From Thalassospiraceae bacterium LMO-SO8 (GTDB taxonomy: Bacteria > Pseudomonadota > Alphaproteobacteria > Rhodospirillales > Casp-alpha2), in contig CP134226.1 of the NCBI GenBank assembly GCA_031655335.1, positions 2,108,001-2,172,000 of the forward strand: 64,000 nt of DNA. The letters are read 5' to 3'. This document shows, in pieces, positions 28,558-36,340 of this stretch; position 1 is the stretch's first letter; each line of letters opens with the position of its first letter. The position numbers were made by a program, and so were the translations under genes. A model generated the notes under the pieces. The model had not been told where the DNA came from. It worked only from the letters and a program-made list of their open reading frames with translations, and did no database searches.

Positions 28558-28961
28558 CGGATGGAGGCGGCGGCAATCTGCGCCTGGACAAGTGGCTGTG
28601 GTTCGCGCGGTTCTTCAAGACCCGCTCGCTGGCGACCAAGTACGTGCAGTCGGGCAAGCTGCGGGTCAACACGGTGACCGTCGCCAAACCCCATTATTCC
28701 GTGAAGGTGGGCGACGTGCTGACCTTTCCCATGCGGGCGGGGGTCAAGGTCGTGAAGGTTCTGGACATGGGTGCGCGGCGCGGCCCGGCGGCCGAAGCCC
28801 AGGCATTGTACGAGGACCTGTCGCCGCCACCGCCGCCGAAGAATGCCGCCGACATCGACCGGCCGGGCAAGGTCGCCTTGCGGGATGCGGGCAGCGGCCG
28901 GCCGACCAAGCGCGAACGGCGGGAAACGGACCGCCTGCGCGGCGAGGATGCGGACGCCTGA
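28554..28961 (+). CDS. S4-domain RNA-binding protein (Hsp15-like)
   Basis: This is a small S4-type RNA-binding protein. The E. coli relative Hsp15 (HslR) binds 50S subunits carrying stalled nascent chains. The 135-residue product starts with the S4 fold: LRLDKWLWFARFFKTRSLATKYVQ, then GKLRVN and KVGDVLTFP, covering about residues 9-60. Its tail is proline-rich (SPPPPPK) and then basic/acidic (RPTKRERRETDRLRG). The ATG overlaps the helicase stop (ATGA), so the two are translationally coupled. The adjacent RNA helicase supports a role in RNA or ribosome rescue, but the exact substrate is not shown here. Confidence 0.88.
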   Translation: MTDGGGGNLRLDKWLWFARFFKTRSLATKYVQSGKLRVNTVTVAKPHYSVKVGDVLTFPMRAGVKVVKVLDMGARRGPAAEAQALYEDLSPPPPPKNAADIDRPGKVALRDAGSGRPTKRERRETDRLRGEDADA

Positions 28962-28973
28962 GCGTAAAAACGC

Positions 28974-29597
28974 CTAGGCCATGCCCGCGCGTTTTCTGAA
29001 GATCACCGACAGGTTGTTGGCCGGCATCCGCACCGTCTCGACCAGATGCAGGCCGCGCCCGCGGGCTTCCAGCGCCACGTCGTCCAGGTTGCGCACCCCC
29101 CAGTCGGGATTTTCGGCGCGCAGGTTGGCGTCGAAGCGGGCGTTGCTTTCGGCCGTGTGGGTGCCGCCGACGGCGAAGGGGCCGTACAGGTACAGCACGC
29201 CCCCTTCGGGCAGGATGTCACGGGCGCCGTCCAGCAACCCCAAGCAAGCGGCCCAGGGCGCGATATGGATCATGTTCACGGACATGACCGCCGCCGCGCC
29301 GGTGACCGGCCAGGGATGGCGGGTTGCATCCAGGTCGAGCGCCGGGGGCAGGCCCAGCCCGGCCTGGCGCGCCCAGGCATCGGCGGACGCCCGGTAATTG
29401 GGATCCGGGTCCGAGGCCTGCCAGCCGAGATGGGGCAGGGCGGCGGCGAAGGCGGCGATATGCTGGCCGGAACCGGATCCGACCTCCAGCACCCGGCCCT
29501 CGGCCGGCAGCACGCGGGCCAGTACCTCCAGGATCGCGGCCTGATTGCGGCCGGTCGCGGGAAAATTCAGGCGGGGATCGTCGGGCGATGAGGTCAT
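28974..29597 (-). CDS. DUF938 family SAM-dependent methyltransferase-like protein
   Basis: This protein of the DUF938 family has a class I methyltransferase fold; its substrate is unknown. From the ATG at 29597 it has 207 residues, the family length. The opening FPATGRNQAAILEVLARVLP and the SAM-binding motif VLEVGSGSGQHIAAFA (about residues 36-51) are typical. So are AVMSVNMIHIAPW (motif II/III) and LYLYGPFAVGGTHTAESNARFD. The end MPANNLSVIFRK also fits the family. The longer frame to 30197 runs antisense through the TerB-like gene and is not real. The gene is convergent with the S4 gene and divergent from the TerB-like gene. Confidence 0.88.
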   Translation of the reverse strand: MTSSPDDPRLNFPATGRNQAAILEVLARVLPAEGRVLEVGSGSGQHIAAFAAALPHLGWQASDPDPNYRASADAWARQAGLGLPPALDLDATRHPWPVTGAAAVMSVNMIHIAPWAACLGLLDGARDILPEGGVLYLYGPFAVGGTHTAESNARFDANLRAENPDWGVRNLDDVALEARGRGLHLVETVRMPANNLSVIFRKRAGMA

Positions 29598-29693
29598 GGT
29601 CCCGAGGTTTAGGAGGGGGGATCGGCGGGGGCAAGGAAAACCCGCAACTATGCTGTGGTTGAGGGGATCGCCCCTGCGTGCTAACTGACTTCC

Positions 29694-30170
29694 ATGCTTG
29701 CCAAATTGAAATCCTGGGCCGACCGCCTTTCCGCCGATGCGGTCACCGCGCCTAAGGCCGGCGCCCGCGAACTGGAAGCCGCCACGGCGCTGCTGCTGGT
29801 CGAGGCGGCGTCCCTCGACGGCGATTTCGACGCGGGAGAGGAAGCGGCCATCCGCGGCCTGTTGACCGAGGAATTCAATCTGGATGACGGCGAGGCGGAT
29901 GCCCTGATCGCCGATGCCAAGACACATGCCGACACCTCGGTCGAGTTCTACGGAATGACCCGCACCATCAAGGAGCGCATGGCGCCCGAGGACAGGGTCA
30001 GGATTCTCGAGATGGTCTGGGCCGTGGCCTATGCGGACGGCAGCCTGCACGATTTCGAGGCCAACCTGGCGCGCCGGGTCGCGGGGCTTTTGCATGTGTC
30101 CGATCGCGACAGCGGCGCCGCCCGCAAACGGGCCCTGGCGCGGCTTGAGCATGGCGCGGATAGGGCGTAA
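29694..30170 (+). CDS. TerB-like tellurite resistance domain protein
   Basis: The 158-residue product carries a TerB/DjlA-type all-helical metal-binding-like domain. Characteristic segments are [24 protein letters not shown] around residues 33-56 and [31 protein letters not shown] around 104-134. The two acidic DGxFDxxE / DGxLHxFE motifs are the hallmark of the fold. There are no tellurite operon partners nearby (no TerC/D/E), so the name should not be read as a resistance function. Such free-standing proteins are widespread in Rhodospirillales and of unknown role. It sits between DUF938 (divergent) and fdxA. Confidence 0.85.
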   Translation: MLAKLKSWADRLSADAVTAPKAGARELEAATALLLVEAASLDGDFDAGEEAAIRGLLTEEFNLDDGEADALIADAKTHADTSVEFYGMTRTIKERMAPEDRVRILEMVWAVAYADGSLHDFEANLARRVAGLLHVSDRDSGAARKRALARLEHGADRA

Positions 30171-30265
30171 GTAGATGCCCTTGCCGATATTTCGCAAACT
30201 TATTGCTTGCTTGGCCTAACGGCTTTCTGGATTTATCGCACTTAATCGACCTTACGGAGCCCGCA

Positions 30266-30601
30266 ATGACCTATATCGTCACAGAGAACTGCATCAAGTG
30301 TAAATTCCAGGACTGCGTGGAAGTCTGCCCCGTGGATTGCTTCTACGAAGGCGAGAACTTCCTGGTCATCCATCCCGACGAATGCATCGACTGCGGCGTT
30401 TGCGAGCCCGAATGCCCGGCCGAAGCCATCGTTCCCGACACGGAACCCGGCGTCGAGGAATGGCTGGAGATCAATACCAAGTTCGCGACCCAGTGGCCGA
30501 ACATCACCTCCAAGGGGGATTGCCCCGCCGATGCCGACGATTGGAACGGCAAGGACGGCAAGAAAGAGCTGTTGAGCTCGAATCCCGGCAAGGGCAGCTG
30601 A
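30266..30601 (+). CDS. fdxA: 7Fe ferredoxin FdxA
   Basis: FdxA is a soluble low-potential electron carrier with one [3Fe-4S] and one [4Fe-4S] cluster. The 111-residue product has cysteines at positions 9, 12, 17, 21, 25, 40, 43, 46 and 50. The arrangement [17 protein letters not shown] plus [12 protein letters not shown] is the AvFdI-type seven-iron pattern. The C-terminal extension ([18 protein letters not shown]) is typical of alphaproteobacterial FdxA. The ATG at 30266 follows a short GGAG Shine-Dalgarno. The gene lies upstream of carD, an arrangement common in alphaproteobacteria, though a 419-bp spacer with its own promoter-like element separates them. Confidence 0.96.
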   Translation: MTYIVTENCIKCKFQDCVEVCPVDCFYEGENFLVIHPDECIDCGVCEPECPAEAIVPDTEPGVEEWLEINTKFATQWPNITSKGDCPADADDWNGKDGKKELLSSNPGKGS

Positions 30602-31020
30602 TCCGCCCCCGCGCCCGCCCGCCGGGCGCGCGGCCCCGATTGCCCCGAAACCGGCGGGATTCCCGCCGGATGCACGGAATTTGTGCACTTGCGAACCTGA
30701 GGGTGGTTTTTGTCCGCCATTTATGTTAAGGTCATCAATTGTTGGCCTTAAGGTCTATGTCCCCTCGGAAACGCCCATCTGTCCGTCCGGGGGGATTTTT
30801 ACGGCCAACATTCGGCTGTGGGATGGGCGCCAAAGCGCCTGCCGGGGAAGACAGCCGCCCGCTTCAGGATTGGATCGGTCAGCGGCCACGTTCGGTGTCG
30901 CCGGGCGGTTCTTATACTCTCTGAAGCATGCCGCCGGACCGTAATCGTCAGGGAGAGCGGGCCGCGGCGGGCCTGGGCCGCCCAATGACAAGAAGGGTAA
31001 TATCGGAGTTGACCTCACCT
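30602..31020. other. fdxA-carD spacer
   Basis: No gene is supported in this 419-bp spacer. Just after fdxA there is a GC-rich hairpin (8-bp stem, 30651-30658 with 30662-30669, 3-base loop) without a U tract, a weak terminator candidate. Further on, TTAAGG at 30725 and CCTTAAGG near 30755 flank an AT-rich patch. Close to carD lies a promoter-like pair, given separately. Confidence 0.5.
30891..30918 (+). promoter_or_regulatory. Candidate sigma-70 promoter for carD
   Basis: TTCGGT (30891-30896) and TATACT (30913-30918) are separated by 16 bp and lie about 100 bp before the carD start. The -10 is close to consensus; the -35 is weak. Suggested by eye only. Confidence 0.35.
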
Positions 31021-31524
31021 ATGTCCAAACAAGAAGAACTGCAGATCGATACCGGCGACTATGTCGTCTATCCGACGCATGGCGTCGGCAAGGTCATCGG
31101 CGTCGAAACCGAAGAAATCGCGGGCCACAAGCTCGATCTTTTCGTCATTTCCTTTGATAAGGACCGGATGACCCTGCGGGTTCCCGTGTCCAAGGCCCCG
31201 ACCTCGGGCCTGCGCAAGCTGTCGACGCGCAAGATCATGGAAGAGGCGATGACCACCCTCAAAGGCCGGGCGCGCGTCAAACGCACCATGTGGAGCCGCC
31301 GGGCCCAGGAATACGAAGCCAAGATCAATTCGGGCAATCCCGTGTCCATTGCCGAGGTCGTGCGCGACCTGCACCGCAATGTGGGCCAGCCCGACCAGTC
31401 GTTCTCCGAACGCCAGATCTACGAAGCCGCCCGCGACCGTCTGGCCGCGGAACTGGCGGCCGTCGACAAGACGGACGTGGAAAAGGCCACGGAAAAGCTG
31501 GAAAAAGTTCTGCGCGCCGCCTGA
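31021..31524 (+). CDS. carD: CarD-family transcriptional regulator
   Basis: CarD-type proteins bind the RNA polymerase beta subunit through an N-terminal Tudor-like (RID) domain and stabilise open complexes, including at rRNA promoters. The 167-residue product has the RID at about residues 8-65 (DTGDYVVYPTHGVGKVIGVE, then LDLFVISFDKDRMTLRVPV). The helical C-terminal DNA-contacting domain follows (AMTTLKGRARVKRTMWSRRAQEYEAKINSG, RDLHRN, ERQIYEAARDRLAAEL). The start follows a 31-codon open stretch that I do not think is translated. The alphaproteobacterial homologue is usually essential or growth-related. A structured hairpin follows the gene. Confidence 0.95.
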   Translation: MSKQEELQIDTGDYVVYPTHGVGKVIGVETEEIAGHKLDLFVISFDKDRMTLRVPVSKAPTSGLRKLSTRKIMEEAMTTLKGRARVKRTMWSRRAQEYEAKINSGNPVSIAEVVRDLHRNVGQPDQSFSERQIYEAARDRLAAELAAVDKTDVEKATEKLEKVLRAA

Positions 31525-31567
31525 TTTCAGGCAGGGCGTTGCCCGCCAGCCGGGCGACCGTTAAGGC

Positions 31568-31617
31568 AAACGGCCGGAGTTTCCGATCTCCTTGCGGAGG
31601 CGGAGCCCGGCCGTTTT
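31568..31617 (+). terminator. Long hairpin after carD
   Basis: AAACGGCCGG (31568-31577) pairs with CCGGCCGTTT (31607-31616). An inner CTCC/GGAG hairpin is nested in the loop, and TTTTCC follows. It lies 43 bases after the carD stop and is a probable rho-independent terminator. Confidence 0.65.
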
Positions 31618-31727
31618 CCGTTTCCGGGGGATGCCGGCGGCGAAAAGTCGCGTGCACAGACCAATAAGTTCTCCACCTTTTCGCATAAAAAGATATGCTC
31701 TCTCCGGGGAATGGGGAGAGCACGCCA

Positions 31728-32270
31728 GTGACGGAGACGCCACCCGGTAGTCTTGGGCTTGCCGCCGTCGGCGACCGTGTCGCGGCGCTGACGGATGTGT
31801 CCATGGTGCGGGAGTTCTGCGATTTCATCATCGCGGGGCTGGGTGGCCGTGCGTTGCCGGTCTACGAAACCATCGACCTGATGAAGGTCCCGCATCTGGC
31901 CCCGCATATCTTCGTCCACGATTACCGGGGCGGGGTCGAGCGGGGCATGCTGGTCAAGTTTTCCGGCACCGCCATCGACGAACATTACGGCAAGGTTCTT
32001 CAGGGCCGTTACGTCGAGGACGTCTACACGGGCAGTGACGGCGCCACGCATTATTTCCCGCTTCATTACCGCGCCATCGCGGCCTGCCGCCCCTTTTTCG
32101 CCCGCCGTGCGGTCGTGTTCGATCAAGGCACGCCGACCGAGCGCTACAAACAGTCGACGACCTTGTTTTTCCCCTGTTCACCGGACGGCAAGACCGCCAA
32201 TTACGGAATCGGCGTGGTCATTTTCGGATCGGTGCAGACCGAGACGGAAGCCCTCTATCTGATCTTGTGA
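31728..32270 (+). CDS. PAS_5-type domain protein
   Basis: The 180-residue product matches the single-domain PAS_5 family that is abundant in Rhodospirillales and whose function is unknown. I prefer the GTG at 31728 because GGGGAGAG lies about 9 bases upstream; an ATG at 31695 has no such site and would add 11 residues. Visible core: LPVYETIDLMKVPHLAPHIFVHDYRGGVERGM, then VKFSGTAIDEHYGKVLQGRYVEDVY, then the strand VVFDQGTPTERYKQSTTLFFPCS and GVVIFGSV. There is no attached kinase, GGDEF or other output domain. It is convergent with the M48 protease gene, with 10 bp between the stops. Confidence 0.78.
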   Translation: MTETPPGSLGLAAVGDRVAALTDVSMVREFCDFIIAGLGGRALPVYETIDLMKVPHLAPHIFVHDYRGGVERGMLVKFSGTAIDEHYGKVLQGRYVEDVYTGSDGATHYFPLHYRAIAACRPFFARRAVVFDQGTPTERYKQSTTLFFPCSPDGKTANYGIGVVIFGSVQTETEALYLIL

Positions 32271-32280
32271 GCATGCGCCC

Positions 32281-33753
32281 TTACGGCGCGACGACCTTGA
32301 CCTTGGCACCCGGCGTCAGTTTGTCCCCCGGCGCCAGGCCGTTGAGCGCCAGGAACCAATCCAGCTTGTAGGATTCCAGCGGCATGATGCCCGCCAGCTT
32401 GTCCGGGGTGTCGCCCGGGTTGACCGTCAGCACGCGCAGTTTCAGGGTTTTGACCGCCTTGGCCTCGGCCTCCGTCAGGGCGCGGAAGCTGTAGGTCACG
32501 CGGCGCAGATCCTCGCTGCGCCGTGATGTCGCTTCGGGTGGGGTCAGGAACAGAAAGCGATAGATGCGATCCTTGGCGAAACGGATGGCGACCAGGCGCA
32601 CGTCCCGCACGCCTTCCGAGGTATCGGTGCGCGCGCTCCCCGTCGCGGCCTCCAGCCCGTTCACGTCGATGCGTTCGACCCCGCGCAGACGTCCGCCGCC
32701 CCATGATGAAACGTACCCCCGGATGTCGCGGACCTGGGCCGCTTCCTTCTGCATCAGTTGATTGAACAGGATGACCGTGCGGTCCGGGCCGTGGGCGGCG
32801 ACCTGGGACGGCGAATTGATCAGGTAGAAACCGGCCGGGACCTCGAACCGGAAGCGCAGTTCCGGGTGTTCGAACACCCGGCCGCGGACCACGCCTTCCT
32901 CCGGCGAATCGCCCCACAGCATGCCGTCGATGCGGGCCAGATAATCCTCGCGCCCGACGCGCGGGTCGGCGTTGGGTGGCACCCGGGCCAGGGTGATGGC
33001 CTGGGCGATGCGGTCCGACGTGCGCGGATGGGTCGACATGATGTTGCCGGCCGGGTCCTCGTCCGGGCGGCCGCGCACGCGCTGGGTGATCGAGGTGTGC
33101 TGCGCCATCTTGCGGAAGAAGGTTTCGAGCGTTCTGGAATCGTAGCCGGCCTTGGACATGTAGCGCACGGCGAGCATGTCGGCCTCCAATTCCTGTTCCC
33201 GGGAATAGGATTGCAGGTAGATCTGGCCGACCTGGCCGGCCAGGCGGTTCAGGTCGCCGGGCACGCCGAACACGGAACCCAGGATGCTGGCGCCGATCAG
33301 CCCCAGGTTGGTCGCCATGGTGGCCGAATAGCGCTGCGCGGTGTGGCGCGCGGTGACATGGCCGATCTCATGGGCCAGGACGCCGGCCATTTCCGCCTCG
33401 TTCTCGGCCAGGGCGATCAGGCCGCGGGTGATGTAGACATAGCCGCCGGGCAGGGCGAAGGCGTTGATGTTGGAATCGTTCAGGACCGTGAACGTGAACT
33501 TCAGGTCGGGCCGGTCCGATGCCTTGGCCAGTTTCTCTCCGACCCAGTCGACATAGGTCTGGATCGTCGGGTTCTTGTAGGTCCCGCCCATTTCCTTGAG
33601 GATTTTCGGATGTTCCTCGGCGCCGACGCGCAACTCGTCGGTTTCCGACATGAAGGCGGTGAAGCTTTGCTCCCCCGTCGCGGGATTGGTCGAGCAGGCC
33701 GCGGCGAACAGCAGCGGTGCGATCAGGGTCAGGGCGGAAATCAGCGGGCGCAT
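32281..33753 (-). CDS. M48-family zinc metalloprotease lipoprotein with LysM-like end
   Basis: This is a periplasmic, membrane-anchored metalloprotease of the BepA/LoiP (Ste24-like) group, likely involved in outer-membrane protein quality control. The 490-residue product has a lipobox ending at Cys20 (LFAAAC). The zinc motif HEIGH is at residues 128-132, and a downstream glutamate is in the EQELEADMLAVRYM segment, which supplies the third ligand. The region after residue 270 forms the family-specific C-terminal domain. The last 50 residues (RVLTVNPGDTPDKLAGIM to KLTPGAKVKVVAP) look like a LysM domain that could bind peptidoglycan. It is transcribed toward the PAS gene. No partner is apparent. 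Confidence 0.9.
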   Translation of the reverse strand: MRPLISALTLIAPLLFAAACSTNPATGEQSFTAFMSETDELRVGAEEHPKILKEMGGTYKNPTIQTYVDWVGEKLAKASDRPDLKFTFTVLNDSNINAFALPGGYVYITRGLIALAENEAEMAGVLAHEIGHVTARHTAQRYSATMATNLGLIGASILGSVFGVPGDLNRLAGQVGQIYLQSYSREQELEADMLAVRYMSKAGYDSRTLETFFRKMAQHTSITQRVRGRPDEDPAGNIMSTHPRTSDRIAQAITLARVPPNADPRVGREDYLARIDGMLWGDSPEEGVVRGRVFEHPELRFRFEVPAGFYLINSPSQVAAHGPDRTVILFNQLMQKEAAQVRDIRGYVSSWGGGRLRGVERIDVNGLEAATGSARTDTSEGVRDVRLVAIRFAKDRIYRFLFLTPPEATSRRSEDLRRVTYSFRALTEAEAKAVKTLKLRVLTVNPGDTPDKLAGIMPLESYKLDWFLALNGLAPGDKLTPGAKVKVVAP

Positions 33754-33778
33754 ATCAGCAATATAGGGAGGAACGGCG

Positions 33779-34582
33779 CTACTTTGCCAGAACCTCGATC
33801 TGTTCAGGGTGGCTGGCCTCGATCATCGGGCCGTTCCAGGTCTTGAGCCAGCCGCGCACGCGCACCTCGCGGCCCTGATAGGCATCCGGCCCCAGGCCCG
33901 CGCGCTTGAACAGGCGCGCCGCCTTGCGGCCGATGCGGACCGTGAAATCCGTGCGCCAGTTGTCGCCGAAGTTCAGATAGATCACGCCGCGCACGTCGGC
34001 CGCGTCGATGACCCGGCCTTCGACGATCTGAAAGGTGTCGATGTCGCCGGCCAGGGCCGCGGGATCGGCGGCGCGGACCGCGTAGAACGGATGGGCCCAG
34101 ATGCCGCGCCCGGCCGCGCGGGCGGCGGCTTCCAGCCGGTACATCTCGGCCGCGCGCTCTCGATTGTCGGGGAAGGTATAGACCCGGGCCATGCCGCGCG
34201 TCAGCATCTCGCCCTGGGCCCAAATGCCGTTCTGTCCGATCAGATGGGCCAAAAGTCGCCCATGGCGGTCCATGCGGGCATTGCCGTAAAACAGCTGCAC
34301 GGGCTGGTTCATCAGGACGGCCTCAAGCGCCGCCTTGGATTCCTTGGCCAGCGGCCATTCCTTGAATCCGACGCGGCCCAAGGGCAGCTTTGGGGCCTGG
34401 ATGCCGGTCAGGCGGACTTGCGAGGCGCCGACGATATCCCGGTCGAGGAACACCGTATCGCCGTCGACCACGGCGGCGACCACGGCCTGTTCGCCGGGTG
34501 TCAGCGCGTCCTGGTCGGCGGCCGGGGCGACCCCCGGGGCGACCCATAAAACAAATCCGATCAGGATGGTCGTGAACTTCAT
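33779..34582 (-). CDS. Exported thermonuclease-family protein (SNase-like)
   Basis: This protein is related to staphylococcal nuclease. The 267-residue product begins at the ATG at 34582 after a GGAGG-type ribosome-binding site and overlaps the gluQ stop by 4 bp. It has a signal peptide (MKFTTILIGFVLWVAPGVAPA). The SNase-like beta barrel contains VVDGDTVFLD, VRLTGIQAPKL and ARMDRHGRLLAHL, the positions where the catalytic aspartate and arginine normally lie. Residues 160-267 are an extra domain (GDIDTFQIVEGRVIDAADVRG onward) resembling an OB-fold, seen in other alphaproteobacterial members. Whether it is an active nuclease cannot be decided here. Confidence 0.85.
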   Translation of the reverse strand: MKFTTILIGFVLWVAPGVAPAADQDALTPGEQAVVAAVVDGDTVFLDRDIVGASQVRLTGIQAPKLPLGRVGFKEWPLAKESKAALEAVLMNQPVQLFYGNARMDRHGRLLAHLIGQNGIWAQGEMLTRGMARVYTFPDNRERAAEMYRLEAAARAAGRGIWAHPFYAVRAADPAALAGDIDTFQIVEGRVIDAADVRGVIYLNFGDNWRTDFTVRIGRKAARLFKRAGLGPDAYQGREVRVRGWLKTWNGPMIEASHPEQIEVLAK

Positions 34583-35442
34583 GGCATTGCCTCCGCCGAT
34601 ACACCGGCCATGGCCCATACGTTAGCAGGTGAATGTCCGCCTGCCCGCAGGCTTTCGATGGTCTCCGCCTTGTCGCGCTTGGCCAGACGCTTTCCGTCCG
34701 GCCCCGCCAGAAGGCCGTGATGGCGGTAGGCGGGGGTGTCCAGGCCCAGCAGCGCCTGCAACAGGCGGTGGACGTGGGTCGCCTCGAACAGGTCCAGGCC
34801 TCGGGTCACGCAGGTCACGCCCTGGATGTGGTCGTCCAGCGTGACGGATAGGTGATAGCTGGTCGGCGTGTCCTTGCGCGCGAGCACCACGTCGCCGAAC
34901 CGTTCGGGCCGGGCGGTCTGCTCGCCCCGGTCCAGGTCGGTCCAGGCGAGGGGGCCGGCCGCCGCCGCCGCCGTGTCCGTCTTGAGGCGCAGGGCGTAAG
35001 CCTCGCCCGCCGCCATGCGGTCGTCGGCCCGGGCCGGGTCGAGGGCGCGGCAGGTGCCGGGATACAGGGGACCGTCGGGACCATGCGGGGCGTGCCCGGC
35101 GGCGGCGATCTCCGCCGCGATGTCCTTGCGCGTGCAGAAGCAGGGATAGATCAGCCCCTGGTCCCGGAGGCGATCCAGGGCCGTTGCATAGTCCTCAAGA
35201 TGATCCGACTGGCGGCGCACCGGCGTTTCCCAGGTCAGGCCCAGCCAGCGCAGGTCCTCGATAATGCCGTCCTCGAACTCGGGCCGGCAGCGGCCCCGGT
35301 CGATGTCCTCGATCCGCAACAGAAACCGCCCGCCGCCTGCCGCCGCTTGGGTCCAGGCGACCCAGGCCGAAAAGGCATGGCCCAGGTGCAGACGGCCTGT
35401 CGGGCTCGGCGCGAAGCGGGTGACGGTGGTGTTGGCGGCCAT
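34579..35442 (-). CDS. gluQ: Glutamyl-Q tRNA(Asp) synthetase
   Basis: GluQ attaches glutamate to the queuosine base at the wobble position of tRNA(Asp). It is a truncated paralogue of glutamyl-tRNA synthetase lacking the anticodon-binding part. With the ATG at 35442 it has 287 residues, the expected size. Visible features are the HIGH-like motif APSPTGRLHLGH, LLRIEDIDRGR, the zinc-binding region CFCTRKD with a third cysteine in PGTCRAL, and the KMSKS-like motif KRLAKRDKAE. A longer in-frame ATG at 35472 is less likely. It overlaps the exported nuclease gene by 4 bp; no functional link between the two is evident. Confidence 0.93.
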   Translation of the reverse strand: MAANTTVTRFAPSPTGRLHLGHAFSAWVAWTQAAAGGGRFLLRIEDIDRGRCRPEFEDGIIEDLRWLGLTWETPVRRQSDHLEDYATALDRLRDQGLIYPCFCTRKDIAAEIAAAGHAPHGPDGPLYPGTCRALDPARADDRMAAGEAYALRLKTDTAAAAAGPLAWTDLDRGEQTARPERFGDVVLARKDTPTSYHLSVTLDDHIQGVTCVTRGLDLFEATHVHRLLQALLGLDTPAYRHHGLLAGPDGKRLAKRDKAETIESLRAGGHSPANVWAMAGVSAEAMP

Positions 35443-35574
35443 GGAGATGTCTATCGGCCCTTTCTGCGGCATTTGGCGCCTTATGGCACCATTCGTTAAC
35501 CATTCTGGGGTAACAAGGTGAACCGGTACCAGCCATAATACCGTTCACGTAATGGATTAGACGAGCCCGCCGCC

Positions 35575-36315
35575 ATGAGCAAAATCAAGAAGCCCGCAAA
35601 ACTCGCGCCCGATCTTCCCAAGGAAGAGGACATCCCGCATTTGACGGGCCCCATGGTGCTGCCGCGCGACGGCTCCAAACCGGAGCAGGTCGTGCTGTTG
35701 TTGCACGGCGTCGGCTCCGACGGCGACGATCTGATCAATCTTGCGACCTATTTCGGGCGGGTCCTGCCCAAGGCCGTGTTCATCGCGCCCAACGCGCCCT
35801 TCCGCTTCGACGGCGGACCCATGGGCTTCCAGTGGTTTTCCCTTGCCGATCCGTCCAAGGAAAAGAAGCTTGAGGGCGTCAAGATGGCGGCCCCCATCCT
35901 GAACGCGTTGATCGACCACCTGCTGGCCGAACTCGGTCTGGACGAAAGCAAGATGGCGATCATCGGCTTTTCCCAGGGCACCATGATGGCGCTGCATGTC
36001 GGGCCCCGGAGGGTCAAGCCGCTGGCCGGTATCATCGGCTATTCCGGTGCCTTGGTGGGCGGTGAGCTTCTGGCGTCCGAGATCAAGTCCAAGCCGCCGG
36101 TCCTGCTCATGCATGGCGAGGCGGACCCCGTCGTGCCGCCCGACCTGATGCACCATGCGGAAGACACCCTGAAGGCGGCCGGCGTGCCCGTGGCCGCCTA
36201 CCTCAGCCCCGACCTGGGCCATGGCCTCGACGACATGGGCATCCAATTGGGCATGGAGTTCCTGGCCGAAATGTTCGATATCGACGTTCTCGAGGTTGCC
36301 GGCCGCACGTCCTAG
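35575..36315 (+). CDS. Carboxylesterase/phospholipase family alpha/beta hydrolase
   Basis: This is a serine hydrolase of the acyl-protein thioesterase / phospholipase-carboxylesterase family, probably cytoplasmic since no signal peptide is seen. The 246-residue product has the oxyanion region LLLHGVGSDGDDL near residue 43. The nucleophile motif GFSQG has Ser133, the acid is Asp184 in GEADPVVP, and the histidine is His216 in LGHGLDD. The N-terminal MSKIKKPAKLAPDLPKEED tail is somewhat longer than usual. The substrate is unknown; homologues hydrolyse short acyl esters. It lies in its own unit, with the FecR-cyclophilin gene 26 bp downstream on the same strand, so the two may be co-transcribed. 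Confidence 0.9.
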   Translation: MSKIKKPAKLAPDLPKEEDIPHLTGPMVLPRDGSKPEQVVLLLHGVGSDGDDLINLATYFGRVLPKAVFIAPNAPFRFDGGPMGFQWFSLADPSKEKKLEGVKMAAPILNALIDHLLAELGLDESKMAIIGFSQGTMMALHVGPRRVKPLAGIIGYSGALVGGELLASEIKSKPPVLLMHGEADPVVPPDLMHHAEDTLKAAGVPVAAYLSPDLGHGLDDMGIQLGMEFLAEMFDIDVLEVAGRTS

Positions 36316-36340
36316 ACGGCACCGAACCCAAGATCGCCTC

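Noticed and set aside
29694-30170. Tellurite resistance operon
   Set aside because: Only a single TerB-like domain gene; no TerA/C/D/E neighbours.
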